Assembly: GCF_900112455.1 (NCBI RefSeq) | Contig: NZ_FOLT01000001.1 | Coordinates: 308,323 to 372,322 of the forward strand | Reading direction: 5' to 3' | From: Alkalibacterium subtropicum | GTDB taxonomy: Bacteria > Bacillota > Bacilli > Lactobacillales > Carnobacteriaceae_A | DNA length: 64,000 nucleotides | Shown: in pieces, positions 10,196 through 21,152 of the stretch | Position numbering within the stretch: position 1 is the stretch's first letter | Layout: the number at the start of each line of letters is the position of its first letter | Program-made: the position numbers and the translations under genes | Notes under the pieces: generated by a model | What the model saw: only the letters and a program-made list of their open reading frames with translations | The model's database searches: none | Told to the model about the DNA's origin: nothing

Positions 10196-11152
10196 ATGGA
10201 TATCAGAAGAATTCATCATCCCTATAAAAAAGAAGAAATAGCAGAAGAAGAAATTGTTCTCGTCTTGGGCTTTTTTGATGGTGTGCACAGGGGCCATCAG
10301 GCTGTTATCAGCAAAGGTGTAGAGATAGCAAAAGAAAAAGGACTGAAATGTGCTGTCATGACATTCAATCGTCATCCGGCTTTTGTTTACCGCAGTTTTG
10401 ACCCGGACAAACATACGTATCTTACTCCTCTTGACCGTAAAGAAGATATCATCAGAAGTTTAGATGTCGATATTCTTTACGAAGTGGACTTCACTGCACG
10501 CTTTGGACGACTGTCTCCTCAGGAGTTTGTCGATCAGTATATCGTCGGGTGGCATGCGAAAGTCGTCGTCGCCGGCTTTGACTATACTTACGGTAAAGCG
10601 GCAGAAGCGAACATGAACACCATGGCGAAATATGCTAAAGGGCGCTTTGAAATAGTTAAAGTAGACAAGAAAGTCGATGCAAAGGATAAAATCAGTTCTA
10701 CACGTATCCGCCGATATATCAGTGAAGGTAAAATAAATCAGGCTAACGAACTGCTTGGATATATCTACGAAACAAGCGGGTTTGTGATACATGGCGATGC
10801 CAGAGGAAGAGATCTGGGTTATCCGACTGCGAACATCTATCCGCATCCCTACGTCATGGTCCCTAAACGCGGTGTCTATGCCGTTAAATTATGGGTAGAC
10901 GGAAAATGGCGGGACGGGATGGCCTCCATCGGCTATAATCCTACATTCGGTCATCGGCCGAGTTACTCCATAGAAGTGCATATTTTTGATTTCAGTGAAG
11001 ATATCTACGGTGAAGATGTCAAAGTGAAGTGGGTCGATTATCTGAGAGAGGAAGTAAAGTTCAATTCTGTAGAAGAACTGATCCAAAGACTGGATCAGGA
11101 TGAACTGGATGCTAAAGAAAGTTTATCAAAGGTCAAAATAAATCAGATTTAA
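10196..11152 (+). CDS. ribF: Bifunctional riboflavin kinase / FMN adenylyltransferase
   Basis: Converts riboflavin to FMN and then FAD. 318 residues from ATG 10196; the in-frame GTG-led extension at 10181 overlaps truB. The N-terminal adenylyltransferase half carries GFFDGVHRGHQAVI, a nucleotidyltransferase GxxxGxH-type motif, and ISSTRIR near residue 163. The C-terminal kinase half carries GDARGRDLGYPTANI. No FMN riboswitch is visible upstream, as expected for a gene co-transcribed with truB. Confidence 0.97.
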   Translation: MDIRRIHHPYKKEEIAEEEIVLVLGFFDGVHRGHQAVISKGVEIAKEKGLKCAVMTFNRHPAFVYRSFDPDKHTYLTPLDRKEDIIRSLDVDILYEVDFTARFGRLSPQEFVDQYIVGWHAKVVVAGFDYTYGKAAEANMNTMAKYAKGRFEIVKVDKKVDAKDKISSTRIRRYISEGKINQANELLGYIYETSGFVIHGDARGRDLGYPTANIYPHPYVMVPKRGVYAVKLWVDGKWRDGMASIGYNPTFGHRPSYSIEVHIFDFSEDIYGEDVKVKWVDYLREEVKFNSVEELIQRLDQDELDAKESLSKVKINQI

Positions 11153-11155
11153 TTG

Positions 11156-11184
11156 TTGACAGGTAACATTAGATTTGTTAAATT
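11156..11184 (+). promoter_or_regulatory. Heat-shock operon promoter (hrcA-grpE-dnaK)
   Basis: TTGACA (11156-11161), a perfect -35, is followed by a 17-bp spacer and TAAATT (11179-11184). It begins four bases after the ribF stop. The CIRCE operator lies immediately downstream. Confidence 0.85.
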
Positions 11185-11193
11185 ATAGATGTG

Positions 11194-11220
11194 TTAGCAC
11201 TCGATAACTTCGAGTGCTAA
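11194..11220 (+). promoter_or_regulatory. CIRCE operator, HrcA binding site
   Basis: TTAGCACTC, nine spacer bases, then GAGTGCTAA: an exact match to the CIRCE consensus. It overlaps the transcription start region of the hrcA operon, so HrcA should block transcription here until heat stress titrates it. Confidence 0.97.
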
Positions 11221-11313
11221 TTTAATGACAGCTCACAGAAACAAAGCACAGCGAATCATTGCTGGGTTTTGCTAGTCTCTAATGATGCAGGATGCATCAA
11301 GGAGTGATTACAC

Positions 11314-12342
11314 ATGTTAACAAAGAGACAATTAATTATTCTAGATGCTCTCATTCGACTGTATACATCGACGGGTCAGCCGATCGGGTCAAAAACCATT
11401 CTGATTGCTACGGCAATCGATGCAAGTTCAGCCACGATCAGAAATGAGCTGAGTCAGCTTGAAAAGCTGGGATTCATCCAGAAGACGCATTCGTCATCAG
11501 GAAGGATCCCCTCGCTCAAGGGCTATCGTTTCTATATCGATAACCTCATGCAGCCTCAGGAAGTCGCGGAGGATAAGCTTAAGGTCATCAGTGATGTATT
11601 AGGTGCCCATGTGAAACAGATGGATGACATCATGTATCAGTCGGCCCAGCTGTTATCTGATTTAACGCATTACACAGCTATCGTCCTGGGACCTAAAGCC
11701 GAAACAAGTCGTCTTACAGGTTTCAGACTGCTCGCTTTAAATGATAACCATGTGATGGCGATCATTCAGACGGACAAGGGAACGATCGAAAATAAAGTCT
11801 TTCGTATGCCCAAGACGATCAATGAATCAGATCTGGTCAAAGTAACGAATATTTTCAATCAGCATTTAGTCGGTCATACGTTAACGGACGTAACACAAAA
11901 ATTACAGCGTGATATTCCTCTACTGATCAGGAAGTATGCATCAAATGCCGCAGAAATGTTCTTGTCGATCGAATCAGTTTTCAAAGAATCCGCTGAATCG
12001 AGACATCACATTTCCGGGAAACTGAACATTCTCGACTTTTCTGAAAACATTGACACCCAAAAACTGAAATCCTTGTATACGATGCTCGACAGCAGTGGCG
12101 ATTTATATGCGCTGGTCGATCAGGTCAATGATGATTTCGTTGTCAAAATCGGCGAGGAAATCGATCATGACTTACTGAAAGACTTCAGTCTGGTTACCAC
12201 GACTTACAATGTAAGCAGCTACGGAAAAGGTGTCATCGCGGTACTTGGACCAACGAGTATGGCTTATGATGAAACGTTCGGTGTGCTGGATGTATTTAGA
12301 AAACAGCTGACACACACATTACTGGAGTATTATTTAGAATAA
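11314..12342 (+). CDS. hrcA: Heat-inducible transcription repressor HrcA
   Basis: Represses the dnaK operon by binding CIRCE. 342 residues. The N-terminal winged helix covers roughly residues 1-75 (LTKRQLIILDALIRLY, ATIRNELSQLEKLGFI, HSSSGRIPS), followed by the GAF-like core and the C-terminal GPTSMAYDETFGVLD segment of the family. The start is ATG 11314 behind AAGGAGTG. It sits directly behind its own operator, so it is autoregulated. Confidence 0.97.
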   Translation: MLTKRQLIILDALIRLYTSTGQPIGSKTILIATAIDASSATIRNELSQLEKLGFIQKTHSSSGRIPSLKGYRFYIDNLMQPQEVAEDKLKVISDVLGAHVKQMDDIMYQSAQLLSDLTHYTAIVLGPKAETSRLTGFRLLALNDNHVMAIIQTDKGTIENKVFRMPKTINESDLVKVTNIFNQHLVGHTLTDVTQKLQRDIPLLIRKYASNAAEMFLSIESVFKESAESRHHISGKLNILDFSENIDTQKLKSLYTMLDSSGDLYALVDQVNDDFVVKIGEEIDHDLLKDFSLVTTTYNVSSYGKGVIAVLGPTSMAYDETFGVLDVFRKQLTHTLLEYYLE

Positions 12343-12362
12343 TCAGGAAATGAGGAAGAGTT

Positions 12363-12938
12363 GTGAAAGATAATAAAGAGAAGCACAAGCAGACAGAGGA
12401 AACGCCTCAGGAAGATGTAACTGAAGAAGAGTCTGTGATCATTGAAGAAGAAACAGCAGACACTGATTCAGCCGAAGATTCTGAACAAAGCGAACTGGCT
12501 AAGGTTCATCAAGAACTGGATGAAGTGACTGACCGTTACCTTAGACTTCAGGCAGAACTCGCGAATATACGTAAGCGCCAGGAGCGTGAACGTCAGGATC
12601 TCCGTCGTTTCAGTTCTCAGTCACTGGCAAAGGAACTGATTCCTGTTCTGGATAATCTGGAAAGAGCCTTGACGATAGAAGCCGACACTGAAGCGGGAGA
12701 GAGCCTGAAAAAAGGAATCGAAATGGTGCACAACAGTTTCCTCCAGGCTTTTGAAAAAGAAGGCATCGAAGTGATCGATCCTTTAGGCGAACCGTTCGAT
12801 CCTAATTTTCATGAAGCCTATACGCAAGTCCCGGCTAACAAAGGTCAGGAAAGCAACGAAATCGCTCAAGTATTTGAAAAAGGGTATAAACTGCATGAAC
12901 GTGTCTTACGTGCTGCAAAAGTATCTGTAACATTATAA
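12363..12938 (+). CDS. grpE: Nucleotide exchange factor GrpE
   Basis: Releases ADP from DnaK. 191 residues, starting at GTG 12363 behind GAGGAAG. The first 50 residues are strongly acidic and probably disordered. A long coiled-coil helix follows (LAKVHQELDEVTDRYLRLQAEL), then the beta domain with the signature FDPNFHEA and KGYKLHERVLRAAKV at the end. It is 20 bases after hrcA and 26 before dnaK. Confidence 0.96.
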   Translation: MKDNKEKHKQTEETPQEDVTEEESVIIEEETADTDSAEDSEQSELAKVHQELDEVTDRYLRLQAELANIRKRQERERQDLRRFSSQSLAKELIPVLDNLERALTIEADTEAGESLKKGIEMVHNSFLQAFEKEGIEVIDPLGEPFDPNFHEAYTQVPANKGQESNEIAQVFEKGYKLHERVLRAAKVSVTL

Positions 12939-12961
12939 AAATCAAAGTAAAGGTGAGATAA

Positions 12962-14806
<1,845 letters not shown>

Positions 14807-14819
14807 ATTTTATAGTTAA

Positions 14820-14875
14820 CAAAAAGGGGAAAGCACTTTTGCTAAGTTTTCAACAAGTGCTTTCTTTCTTTTTGG
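14820..14875 (+). terminator. Hairpin terminator between dnaK and dnaJ
   Basis: GGAAAGCACTT pairs with AAGTGCTTTCTTTC, followed by a run of T. It may end or reduce transcription before dnaJ, so dnaJ is partly uncoupled from dnaK. Confidence 0.75.
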
Positions 14876-14948
14876 TATCCATCTGGTTTTTGATTAAGCA
14901 CTGAAAAGAGATGGCATACCGATTTGATCACAACGATGGAGGAATACT

Positions 14949-16106
14949 ATGGCTGAGAAAGAAGATTTTTATGACCTGCTTGGTGTGTCGAGAGATGCGT
15001 CGCAAGAAGAAATAAAAAAAGCATACCGCAAGCTTTCAAAAAAATATCATCCGGATATCAATAAAGAAGCAAATGCCGAAGAGAAGTTCAAGAAGATTTC
15101 AGCAGCGTATGAAGTGTTGAGTGACGAACAGAAACGTGCAGCTTATGACCAGTATGGACATGCGTCTACGGATCCGAACTTTGGAGCCGGGGGCGGTTTC
15201 GGCGGTGGCTTCGGAGGCGGCGGCTTCGGCGGAGGCGGCGGTTTCGAAGACATCTTCGAGCAGTTCTTCGGAGGCGGCGGCAGACGCAGGAATCCGAATG
15301 CACCGCGCCAGGGAGAAGACCTGCAGTATGTGATGGATCTGGAATTTGAAGAAGCGATCTTCGGAAAAGAAACAACGATCCGCTATAACCGTGAAGAAGA
15401 ATGTGATAACTGTAACGGCAGTGGCGCAAAACCCGGCACAAGTCCGCAGACCTGTTCAACCTGTCATGGTGCCGGACAAGTGAATGCTGAAAGAAACACA
15501 CCATTCGGTCGTGTGATGACACAGCAAGTCTGTCCGACATGTCATGGAACAGGCAAAGAAATAAAAGAAAAATGTCCGGTCTGTCACGGTGATGGACACA
15601 CGAAACAACAGCATTCTGTTAAAGTGACGGTACCTGCTGGTGTGGAAGACGGTAATCAGATGCGTCTTCAGAATCAGGGGGATGCAGGCGAAAATGGCGG
15701 ACCTTACGGCGATCTTTACGTCATTTTCAGAGTGAAAGCATCGAAAACATTCGAACGCAGAGGGTCAGAGATCTACTATGAACTGCCGATCAACATGGTT
15801 CAGGCTACGCTGGGTGACGAACTGGAAGTACCGACCGTACATGGCAAAGTCAAGTTTAAAATACCGGCTGGAACCCAGCCTGGCACGACTTTCCGTTTAA
15901 GAGGGAAAGGGGCGCCACGTCTTCGAGGAACCGGAAACGGGGATCAGCACATTAAAGTGAAGGTCGTCGTACCGGACAAGCTGACTCAAGATCAGGCTGA
16001 ACATTTAAGAAAATTCGCTGAAGCCAGTGATTACGATAACGTCGTTGAACAGGGAGACAGCTCCTTTTTTTCGAAAGTAAAAGACGCCTTTAAAGACAAA
16101 CGCTGA
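14949..16106 (+). CDS. dnaJ: Chaperone protein DnaJ (Hsp40, class I)
   Basis: Co-chaperone that delivers substrates to DnaK and stimulates its ATPase. 385 residues. J domain with the HPD motif ([11 protein letters not shown]), then a long glycine/phenylalanine region of GGGFGG-type repeats (about residues 77-110), four zinc-finger CxxCxGxG repeats ([32 protein letters not shown]), and the C-terminal substrate domains. The start is ATG 14949 behind ATGGAGG. Confidence 0.98.
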   Translation: MAEKEDFYDLLGVSRDASQEEIKKAYRKLSKKYHPDINKEANAEEKFKKISAAYEVLSDEQKRAAYDQYGHASTDPNFGAGGGFGGGFGGGGFGGGGGFEDIFEQFFGGGGRRRNPNAPRQGEDLQYVMDLEFEEAIFGKETTIRYNREEECDNCNGSGAKPGTSPQTCSTCHGAGQVNAERNTPFGRVMTQQVCPTCHGTGKEIKEKCPVCHGDGHTKQQHSVKVTVPAGVEDGNQMRLQNQGDAGENGGPYGDLYVIFRVKASKTFERRGSEIYYELPINMVQATLGDELEVPTVHGKVKFKIPAGTQPGTTFRLRGKGAPRLRGTGNGDQHIKVKVVVPDKLTQDQAEHLRKFAEASDYDNVVEQGDSSFFSKVKDAFKDKR

Positions 16107-16146
16107 GATTCAGGAAAAGCGAAACAAGGTAAATAACATGTTATTT

Positions 16147-16199
16147 GAAAAGAAGAGGCCACTCTCAGCAATTTTGAGAGTGTTCCCCTTCTTTTTGTC
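16147..16199 (+). terminator. Intrinsic terminator after dnaJ
   Basis: AAAAGAAGAGGCCACTCTCA pairs with TTGAGAGTG and CCCCTTCTTTTT around a short loop, ending in a T-tract. It ends the heat-shock block before the lepA promoter. Confidence 0.82.
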
Positions 16200-16212
16200 T
16201 TAGTGAAAGTAA

Positions 16213-16241
16213 TTGTACTCTGCCTTAATCGTTGGTATAAT
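16213..16241 (+). promoter_or_regulatory. Vegetative promoter of lepA
   Basis: TTGTAC (16213-16218), a 17-bp spacer and a perfect TATAAT (16236-16241). lepA starts 38 bases downstream. Confidence 0.8.
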
Positions 16242-16278
16242 AGGATGGAATGTTTTAGAGGAATGAGGAAACAGAGAA

Positions 16279-18102
16279 ATGGATAAAAAACAAGCGAGAG
16301 CACGACAGAAACAAATCAGAAACTTTTCTATCATCGCACATATCGACCATGGGAAATCGACCCTTGCTGACCGTATTCTTCAGCTGACACATACCGTTGC
16401 TGACCGAGAAATGCAGGAACAGTTACTTGATTCTATGGACTTGGAACGTGAACGCGGGATCACGATCAAATTGAATACAGTTGAAGTGGTTTATAAAGCC
16501 AAAAATGGTGAAACCTACATCCTGCACCTTATCGATACACCGGGACATGTGGACTTTACGTATGAAGTATCCAGAAGTCTGGCCGCCTGTGAAGGGGCCG
16601 TCTTAGTCGTCGATGCAGCTCAAGGCGTGGAAGCGCAGACGTTAGCCAACGTTTATTTAGCTTTGGATAATGATCTGGAGATCCTTCCAGTCATCAATAA
16701 AATCGACTTGCCCGCTGCCGATCCGGAACGTGTGCGTAAAGAAGTTGAAGACGTTGTCGGACTTGATGCCAGTGAAGCCGTATTGACGAGTGCCAAGACC
16801 GGGATCGGTATCGAAGAGATCCTGGAACAGATCGTCGAGAAAGTTCCCGCACCTGAAGGGGACATCGACAATCCGCTGAAAGCTCTTATTTTTGACTCAG
16901 CTTACGATCCTTACAGAGGCGTCGTATTAAGCATCCGTCTGATGGATGGGACACTGAAAAAAGGTGACACGATCAAGCTGATGAGTAATGGCAAGACCTT
17001 TGAAGTGACAGAAGTCGGGGTATTCTCGCCTAAACCGATCGAGCGGGATTATCTGATGGTCGGTGACGTCGGGTATGTCACAGCGAATATCAAGACCGTT
17101 CGTGAAACCCGTGTCGGTGATACGGTCACTTTAGCCAACAATCCGACTGAAAAAGCACTCCCGGGTTACCGTCACATGAATCCGATGGTATTCTGCGGCA
17201 TGTATCCGACTGACTCTTCAAAATATGAAGACTTAAGAGAAGCTTTGGAACGCCTGCAGCTGAATGATGCAGCCCTGCAGTATGAAGCAGAAACATCTCA
17301 GGCCTTAGGTTTCGGTTTCCGCTGTGGTTTCTTAGGTATGCTGCATATGGATGTCGTCCAGGAACGACTGGAACGTGAATTCAACTTGGACCTGATCACG
17401 ACCGCGCCTTCTGTTATTTACAAGATCAATAAGACTGACGGTGAAACGATCATGGTTTCCAACCCGTCAGAAATGCCGGAGCCTCAAGAAATTGAGACGA
17501 TCGAAGAACCATATGTCAAGGCCACGATCACTGTGCCCAATGATTACGTTGGGGCAGTCATGGAGATTTCTCAGCGCAAGCGTGGAGAATTCCTGACAAT
17601 GGAATACTTGGATGATGTCCGTGTCAATGTCGTTTATAATATCCCGCTTTCAGAAATCGTGTATGACTTCTTTGACCGTCTGAAATCAAGCACCAAAGGC
17701 TATGCCTCACTCGATTACAGCGAAGCCGGATACCGTCAGAGCAATCTTGTGAAGATGGATATCCTGATCCATGGAGAAAGAGTGGATGCACTGAGTTTTA
17801 TCGTGCATAAAGACTTCTCCTATGACCGCGGACGCTCAGTCGTTGAACAGTTGAAGAAAACTATTCCACGACAGCAGTTCGAGATCCCTATCCAGGCGAC
17901 TATCGGACAGAGCATCGTTGCCCGTTCGACCGTCAAAGCTTACCGTAAAGACGTTACAGCCAAGCTATACGGTGGGGACGTCACACGTCGCCAGAAACTT
18001 CTGAAGAAACAAAAAGCCGGTAAGAAACGCATGAAGAACGTCGGGAATGTAGAGATCCCGCAGGAAGCCTTCATGGCTGTTCTTGACCTGGATGAAGAAT
18101 AA
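16279..18102 (+). CDS. lepA: Elongation factor 4 (LepA), prophage insertion site at its 3' end
   Basis: Ribosome-associated translational GTPase. 607 residues, full family length. G-domain motifs: AHIDHGKST near residue 19, DTPGHVDF, and NKIDLPAAD. The C-terminal domain is complete and ends in [13 protein letters not shown]. The prophage has recombined at this very end: the last 39 bases recur at 54916-54954. The reading frame is intact because the phage supplies the same amino acids. The last codons here may be phage-derived. Confidence 0.98.
   Translation: MDKKQARARQKQIRNFSIIAHIDHGKSTLADRILQLTHTVADREMQEQLLDSMDLERERGITIKLNTVEVVYKAKNGETYILHLIDTPGHVDFTYEVSRSLAACEGAVLVVDAAQGVEAQTLANVYLALDNDLEILPVINKIDLPAADPERVRKEVEDVVGLDASEAVLTSAKTGIGIEEILEQIVEKVPAPEGDIDNPLKALIFDSAYDPYRGVVLSIRLMDGTLKKGDTIKLMSNGKTFEVTEVGVFSPKPIERDYLMVGDVGYVTANIKTVRETRVGDTVTLANNPTEKALPGYRHMNPMVFCGMYPTDSSKYEDLREALERLQLNDAALQYEAETSQALGFGFRCGFLGMLHMDVVQERLEREFNLDLITTAPSVIYKINKTDGETIMVSNPSEMPEPQEIETIEEPYVKATITVPNDYVGAVMEISQRKRGEFLTMEYLDDVRVNVVYNIPLSEIVYDFFDRLKSSTKGYASLDYSEAGYRQSNLVKMDILIHGERVDALSFIVHKDFSYDRGRSVVEQLKKTIPRQQFEIPIQATIGQSIVARSTVKAYRKDVTAKLYGGDVTRRQKLLKKQKAGKKRMKNVGNVEIPQEAFMAVLDLDEE
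18064..18102 (+). other. attL: 3' end of lepA
   Basis: These 39 bases match 54916-54954 at 36 positions. The longest identical run is GAAGCCTTCATGGC (14 bp), the best guess for the crossover core. The mismatches fall at 18078, 18084 and 18093, all third codon positions and all synonymous. Confidence 0.9.
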
Positions 18103-18150
18103 ACATTGATATACCAACGTTTTTAATAAGTGACAAACCTTAAAAATAGG

Positions 18151-18200
18151 AAACTTCCATCATTTTGCCATCATAAGACGGCAGATGATGGAAGTTTTTT
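18151..18200. terminator. Terminator between lepA and the convergent integrase gene
   Basis: AAACTTCCATCAT pairs with ATGATGGAAGTTT, followed by TTT, with a smaller TGCC/GGCA stem inside the loop. It works for lepA, and its reverse arm also faces the end of the integrase gene. Confidence 0.85.
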
Positions 18201-18201
18201 G

Positions 18202-19335
18202 CTATTTCATCAGATTTTCAAATAAATCAACGGTTTCTTTTTTAGTCTTCTTAGTGAGGTGGGAATAGGTATCCATTGTCGTTGCTATTTTAGAATGACC
18301 CAGACGCTCCTGGATAGCTTTTATCTTTGCTCCGCTTTCAAGTAGGAGAGAGGCATGCGTGTGACGGAATGAATGGAAATTAAAATCAATCCCCATTTCC
18401 TTTTTCGTTTTTTCCGCATGCCATTTAATTGAATTAGGTGTAACCAGGCTGCCGTTCTCTTTGGTGCAGATATACTCACTATCGATGTAGTGCTGGCCAT
18501 AGAATAACTTATTTTCTAATTGACGTTTGCGATGTGTTCGTAAAGCAGAAATCAATTCATTTCCAATACCGATGGTTCGATATGATGATTGAGTCTTGGG
18601 TGTGCCGACAGTGACTTCTTTCTTTTTCATGATGATGATGCGCTCTACTGTGAGTGTCTGTTCATCATAATCTATATCGCTCCATCTTAATCCAGACACT
18701 TCACCACGCCTTAAACCTGTATAGAAAGCAATCATCATTGGGATATAGAAGGGACTAGCTTGACCAACAATGTCTTTCATTCGTTTGAAATCGGCTACTT
18801 TTAATATTTTGAGATCCTCTTTGGTGGATTTATTCCGTTCATCATATTTTGGCATAGTGATGAAACGTGTTGGATCCTGTTTAACATATTGGTAAGGAAA
18901 GACAGCACGTCTGAACCCACCATTTAGGACCGTTTTAATAATAGACAGTGTTTTTTTAGACAAGCCTTTCTCGAAATTCTTATCTATGACCTTCTGAACG
19001 GTAGATGGTTGAATGCCTCTTAATCGATATCCACCGATGTACGGATAGATATGCTTATCAAGTATATTTCGATAATTCTCCTGAGTATTATATTTTAAAT
19101 TCCTCATAACGTAATCTTCAAACCAGTATTCAAAGTAGTCATGAACACTTAGATTAGATTCCTCAACAATAGATCCCGACTTATCATATTCATTTAGAGC
19201 TTTTCTTAATGCATCTAAAGCTTCAGCTTTTGTATCTCCACCAGCTCGTTCGATAACTTGACGCTTCCCGTTAATAGGAGCAGCATCAAAAAAATAATAC
19301 CATCGATTGCCTCTTTTTCTGACAGATCCTTTCAT
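18202..19335 (-). CDS. int: Phage integrase, tyrosine recombinase
   Basis: Catalyses integration at, and excision from, the lepA attachment site. 377 residues. An N-terminal arm-binding domain (GSVRKRGNRWYYFFDA) is followed by a SAM-like core-binding domain and the catalytic domain: TGLRRGEVSGLRWSDID carries the first Arg, HSFRHTHASLLLESG carries the His-x-x-Arg, and MDTYSHL carries the nucleophilic Tyr. The gene runs toward attL, as is usual. Its start overlaps the end of the upstream small gene by four bases, so the two are probably translated together. Confidence 0.96.
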   Translation of the reverse strand: MKGSVRKRGNRWYYFFDAAPINGKRQVIERAGGDTKAEALDALRKALNEYDKSGSIVEESNLSVHDYFEYWFEDYVMRNLKYNTQENYRNILDKHIYPYIGGYRLRGIQPSTVQKVIDKNFEKGLSKKTLSIIKTVLNGGFRRAVFPYQYVKQDPTRFITMPKYDERNKSTKEDLKILKVADFKRMKDIVGQASPFYIPMMIAFYTGLRRGEVSGLRWSDIDYDEQTLTVERIIIMKKKEVTVGTPKTQSSYRTIGIGNELISALRTHRKRQLENKLFYGQHYIDSEYICTKENGSLVTPNSIKWHAEKTKKEMGIDFNFHSFRHTHASLLLESGAKIKAIQERLGHSKIATTMDTYSHLTKKTKKETVDLFENLMK

Positions 19336-19658
19336 GATTTATCATTCCTTTTATAAATAGTATGTGCAATTTGAATATGCAGCTGATTTTCTTGTTCATC
19401 GAGAAAAATATCTTTTGTATCATCAAAATCGATATCAGGGTAGAGGAGACCAACAGACTTTAATTTTTTCCAATCATTCATGGTTGTTTCCTGATCGTTA
19501 TACCTTCTTATTTTCAGATGGATATAGTCCTCATAGTAATAAGCAAATAGAGACATCTCGTGATCAATATCAAAAGTTCGGATGTCATAAGCGCCGGTGG
19601 ATTCCGTATTTTTAAAAACAAAATCCGATTCATAGGTAGTCATTTCAATAACAAACAT
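19332..19658 (-). CDS. Small protein of unknown function, co-transcribed with integrase
   Basis: 108 residues from ATG 19658, which follows a GGAGTG ribosome binding site; an in-frame GTG at 19667 lies inside that site. I do not recognise a family. The protein is acidic, rich in Asp and Tyr (ESDFVFKN, FAYYYEDYIHLKIRRY, DIDFDDTKDIFLDE) and has no membrane segment. The 4-base overlap with int and the shared strand suggest a partner of integrase or a regulator of excision, but no DNA-binding motif is visible. Confidence 0.7.
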   Translation of the reverse strand: MFVIEMTTYESDFVFKNTESTGAYDIRTFDIDHEMSLFAYYYEDYIHLKIRRYNDQETTMNDWKKLKSVGLLYPDIDFDDTKDIFLDEQENQLHIQIAHTIYKRNDKS

Positions 19659-19720
19659 GGTTTTCACTCCATTTCTCGTACTTTTTAAATATAAATACGA
19701 ATGTATGTTCCTTTTTGATT

Positions 19721-19751
19721 AAAAATAAAAACCTAGAAAGGCTTTATTTTT
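19721..19751. repeat. AT-rich inverted repeat between divergent transcripts
   Basis: AAAAATAAA...CCT pairs with AGG..TTTATTTTT. It lies between the integrase operon (minus) and the small plus-strand gene at 19813. It could be a terminator or an integrase arm-site region; nothing decides which. Confidence 0.45.
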
Positions 19752-19776
19752 ACTAATAGGGAATAATTATTTCATA

Positions 19777-19785
19777 TGGTATAAT
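19777..19785 (+). promoter_or_regulatory. Extended -10 promoter for the 66-residue gene
   Basis: TGGTATAAT at 19777-19785 is an extended -10 element (TGn-TATAAT) with no convincing -35. It is 27 bases before the ATG at 19813, which has a strong AAAGGAGG ribosome binding site. It would be active in the lysogen. Confidence 0.6.
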
Positions 19786-19812
19786 ATAACTAAACAAAGG
19801 AGGCCTGGCAGC

Positions 19813-20013
19813 ATGAAAACTCTTAAAGCTATAAAAAAACCGATAACAGTAAAAGCAGAACAAACTGATGAGCATAAAGACATTCAGACATTGGAAGGGA
19901 CCATGCATGCTAATCCTGGAGACTATATTATAACTGGTCCTGGCGGAGAACAATGGCCTGTTAAAAAAGAGATATTTGAAAAGACATATGAGATTATTGA
20001 AGACAAAGGTTAG
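19813..20013 (+). CDS. Small PGDYG-like phage protein
   Basis: 66 residues. The stretch NPGDYIITGPGGEQWPVKK followed by FEKTYEII matches the short PGDYG-type proteins common in phages and prophages, whose function is not known. It is the only plus-strand gene in the cargo region and has its own extended -10 promoter and terminator, so it is likely expressed independently during lysogeny. Confidence 0.75.
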   Translation: MKTLKAIKKPITVKAEQTDEHKDIQTLEGTMHANPGDYIITGPGGEQWPVKKEIFEKTYEIIEDKG

Positions 20014-20040
20014 ACTATTTTGGTCTAACCTTTGTTTTTT
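20003..20040. terminator. Bidirectional terminator between convergent genes
   Basis: ACAAAGGTTAGAC pairs with GTCTAACCTTTGT (20003-20035), followed by a long T run. It overlaps the 3' ends of both the plus-strand gene ending at 20013 and the minus-strand TIR-like gene ending at 20015. Confidence 0.88.
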
Positions 20041-20608
20041 TTGCGATTTGTTCAAATCTTTTTTCATAAGCTTGATGAATATAATCATTTGGAGTTTTAA
20101 CGAAGTCATCCCATTTAACTAATACGCAGTAACGATCATCCTCTGACCATGAACATTTGTCATTTGGAATGAAATAGTTATAACTAAACTCTTTAACCAC
20201 TGTAGAATCATTAATTACGAGCATATTATGTTCTTCGCCACAAGTTGAACAAGTACGCTTACCACTGAAAATTTTACTATAAACTTCGGGCAATACAACA
20301 CCTAAAATACCACTCTTATTGTGATTAGCTGTATTACTTAAAGAAGCTTGAAGTTCTTTCTTAATGTAATATTGATTCTCTAAAAAGTTGTTTTCCGAGC
20401 CATGTTCTCCTATGAGATGAATTGTCACAGTAGAGTCATACAAATAGTCGCTTCTGATTTTAGCCATAATATAGTCTTCGTCAAATGAATTGATAGGTTC
20501 ATTTAAAGATTTATCAATCATATCGACATTTAATTCTTCTTGAATGTGCTCTTTATAATCCATATTTTTACTTTTGAAAGATATGAAACATTTATGTTTA
20601 TCAACCAT
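20015..20608 (-). CDS. TIR-like (ThsB/DUF1863-type) protein, candidate immune signalling enzyme
   Basis: 197 residues. The N-terminal half fits the TIR-like fold of the MTH538/ThsB family: KCFISFK at residues 6-12 (first strand), DYLYDSTVTIHLIGEH at 54-69, YYIKKELQASL at 80-90 with Glu85 in the place of the TIR catalytic glutamate, then GILGVVLP at 100-107. The C-terminal half has a CxxC pair (Cys120, Cys123), further cysteines at 152 and 161, and VKWDDF. Family TIR proteins either split NAD or make NAD-derived signals, or act as scaffolds. It lies four bases after the SLATT-like gene, and its AAGGTTGAG ribosome binding site overlaps that gene's end, so the two are coupled. Function as antiphage defence is inference from family and context. 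Confidence 0.75.
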   Translation of the reverse strand: MVDKHKCFISFKSKNMDYKEHIQEELNVDMIDKSLNEPINSFDEDYIMAKIRSDYLYDSTVTIHLIGEHGSENNFLENQYYIKKELQASLSNTANHNKSGILGVVLPEVYSKIFSGKRTCSTCGEEHNMLVINDSTVVKEFSYNYFIPNDKCSWSEDDRYCVLVKWDDFVKTPNDYIHQAYEKRFEQIAKKTKVRPK

Positions 20609-20612
20609 ATTC

Positions 20613-21113
20613 TCAACCTTTCTTTTTGTAATCTTTATTCAAACTAGCCCAGTTAACATTCTCTTGAGAAATAATGGTTTCAATTCTTTCTACAAAAAAT
20701 GAAAAATTACTATCCTCTTCAGAATATACGCCGGATTCATTCAAATACATAAATTTCTCTTGTTTCAATGTTTCGCAAATGCTTCTGTATCTGATCCAAT
20801 TTTCACTATACTTGTTTAAAGATATAAGTCCTTCAGAAATGGCAATGACTGCCCCTAGAGTAGCTATTAAATATTGAGTTCCCTGACTAGGGAGATTAGT
20901 AAAAGAGAGGATAGGAATAAGGGCTGATGTGATAATTGTAATACCTTTGTATATCTTATATTTTCTTTGGGTTTTTATACTTTTTGAATCATACCAATTT
21001 ATTTGATCGTTTACTCTATCCTCAATATAGTCGTTTTCCTGATTTTTAATATCTGTTTTATGATTTTCTTCAAGTACCAAACTATATCCCAACTCTCTAT
21101 TTAACTTAAGCAA
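20613..21113 (-). CDS. SLATT/DUF4231-like protein with two membrane segments, candidate effector
   Basis: About 166 residues. YIEDRVNDQINWYDSKS (29-45), two hydrophobic segments at about 57-72 and 81-99, ENWIRYRSICETLKQEKFMYL (104-124) and FFVERIETIISQENVNW (139-155) match the DUF4231 branch of SLATT domains. SLATT proteins are predicted pore-forming effectors in nucleotide-signal immune systems. The start is uncertain: no ATG occurs near the N-terminus, TTG at 21113 has no clear ribosome binding site, and the first ~28 residues are not family-like, so a later TTG may be used. A TATAAT (minus strand, 21142-21137) lies just upstream. It is the first gene of a two-gene unit with the TIR-like gene. 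Confidence 0.72.
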   Translation of the reverse strand: MLKLNRELGYSLVLEENHKTDIKNQENDYIEDRVNDQINWYDSKSIKTQRKYKIYKGITIITSALIPILSFTNLPSQGTQYLIATLGAVIAISEGLISLNKYSENWIRYRSICETLKQEKFMYLNESGVYSEEDSNFSFFVERIETIISQENVNWASLNKDYKKKG

Positions 21114-21152
21114 GTGTAAAACTACTTTTTATGCAGATTATAAAATTTTCCT

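Noticed and set aside
15181..15290. GGCGG-rich DNA repeat in dnaJ
   Set aside because: It is the coding sequence of the normal Gly/Phe region of DnaJ, not a separate element.
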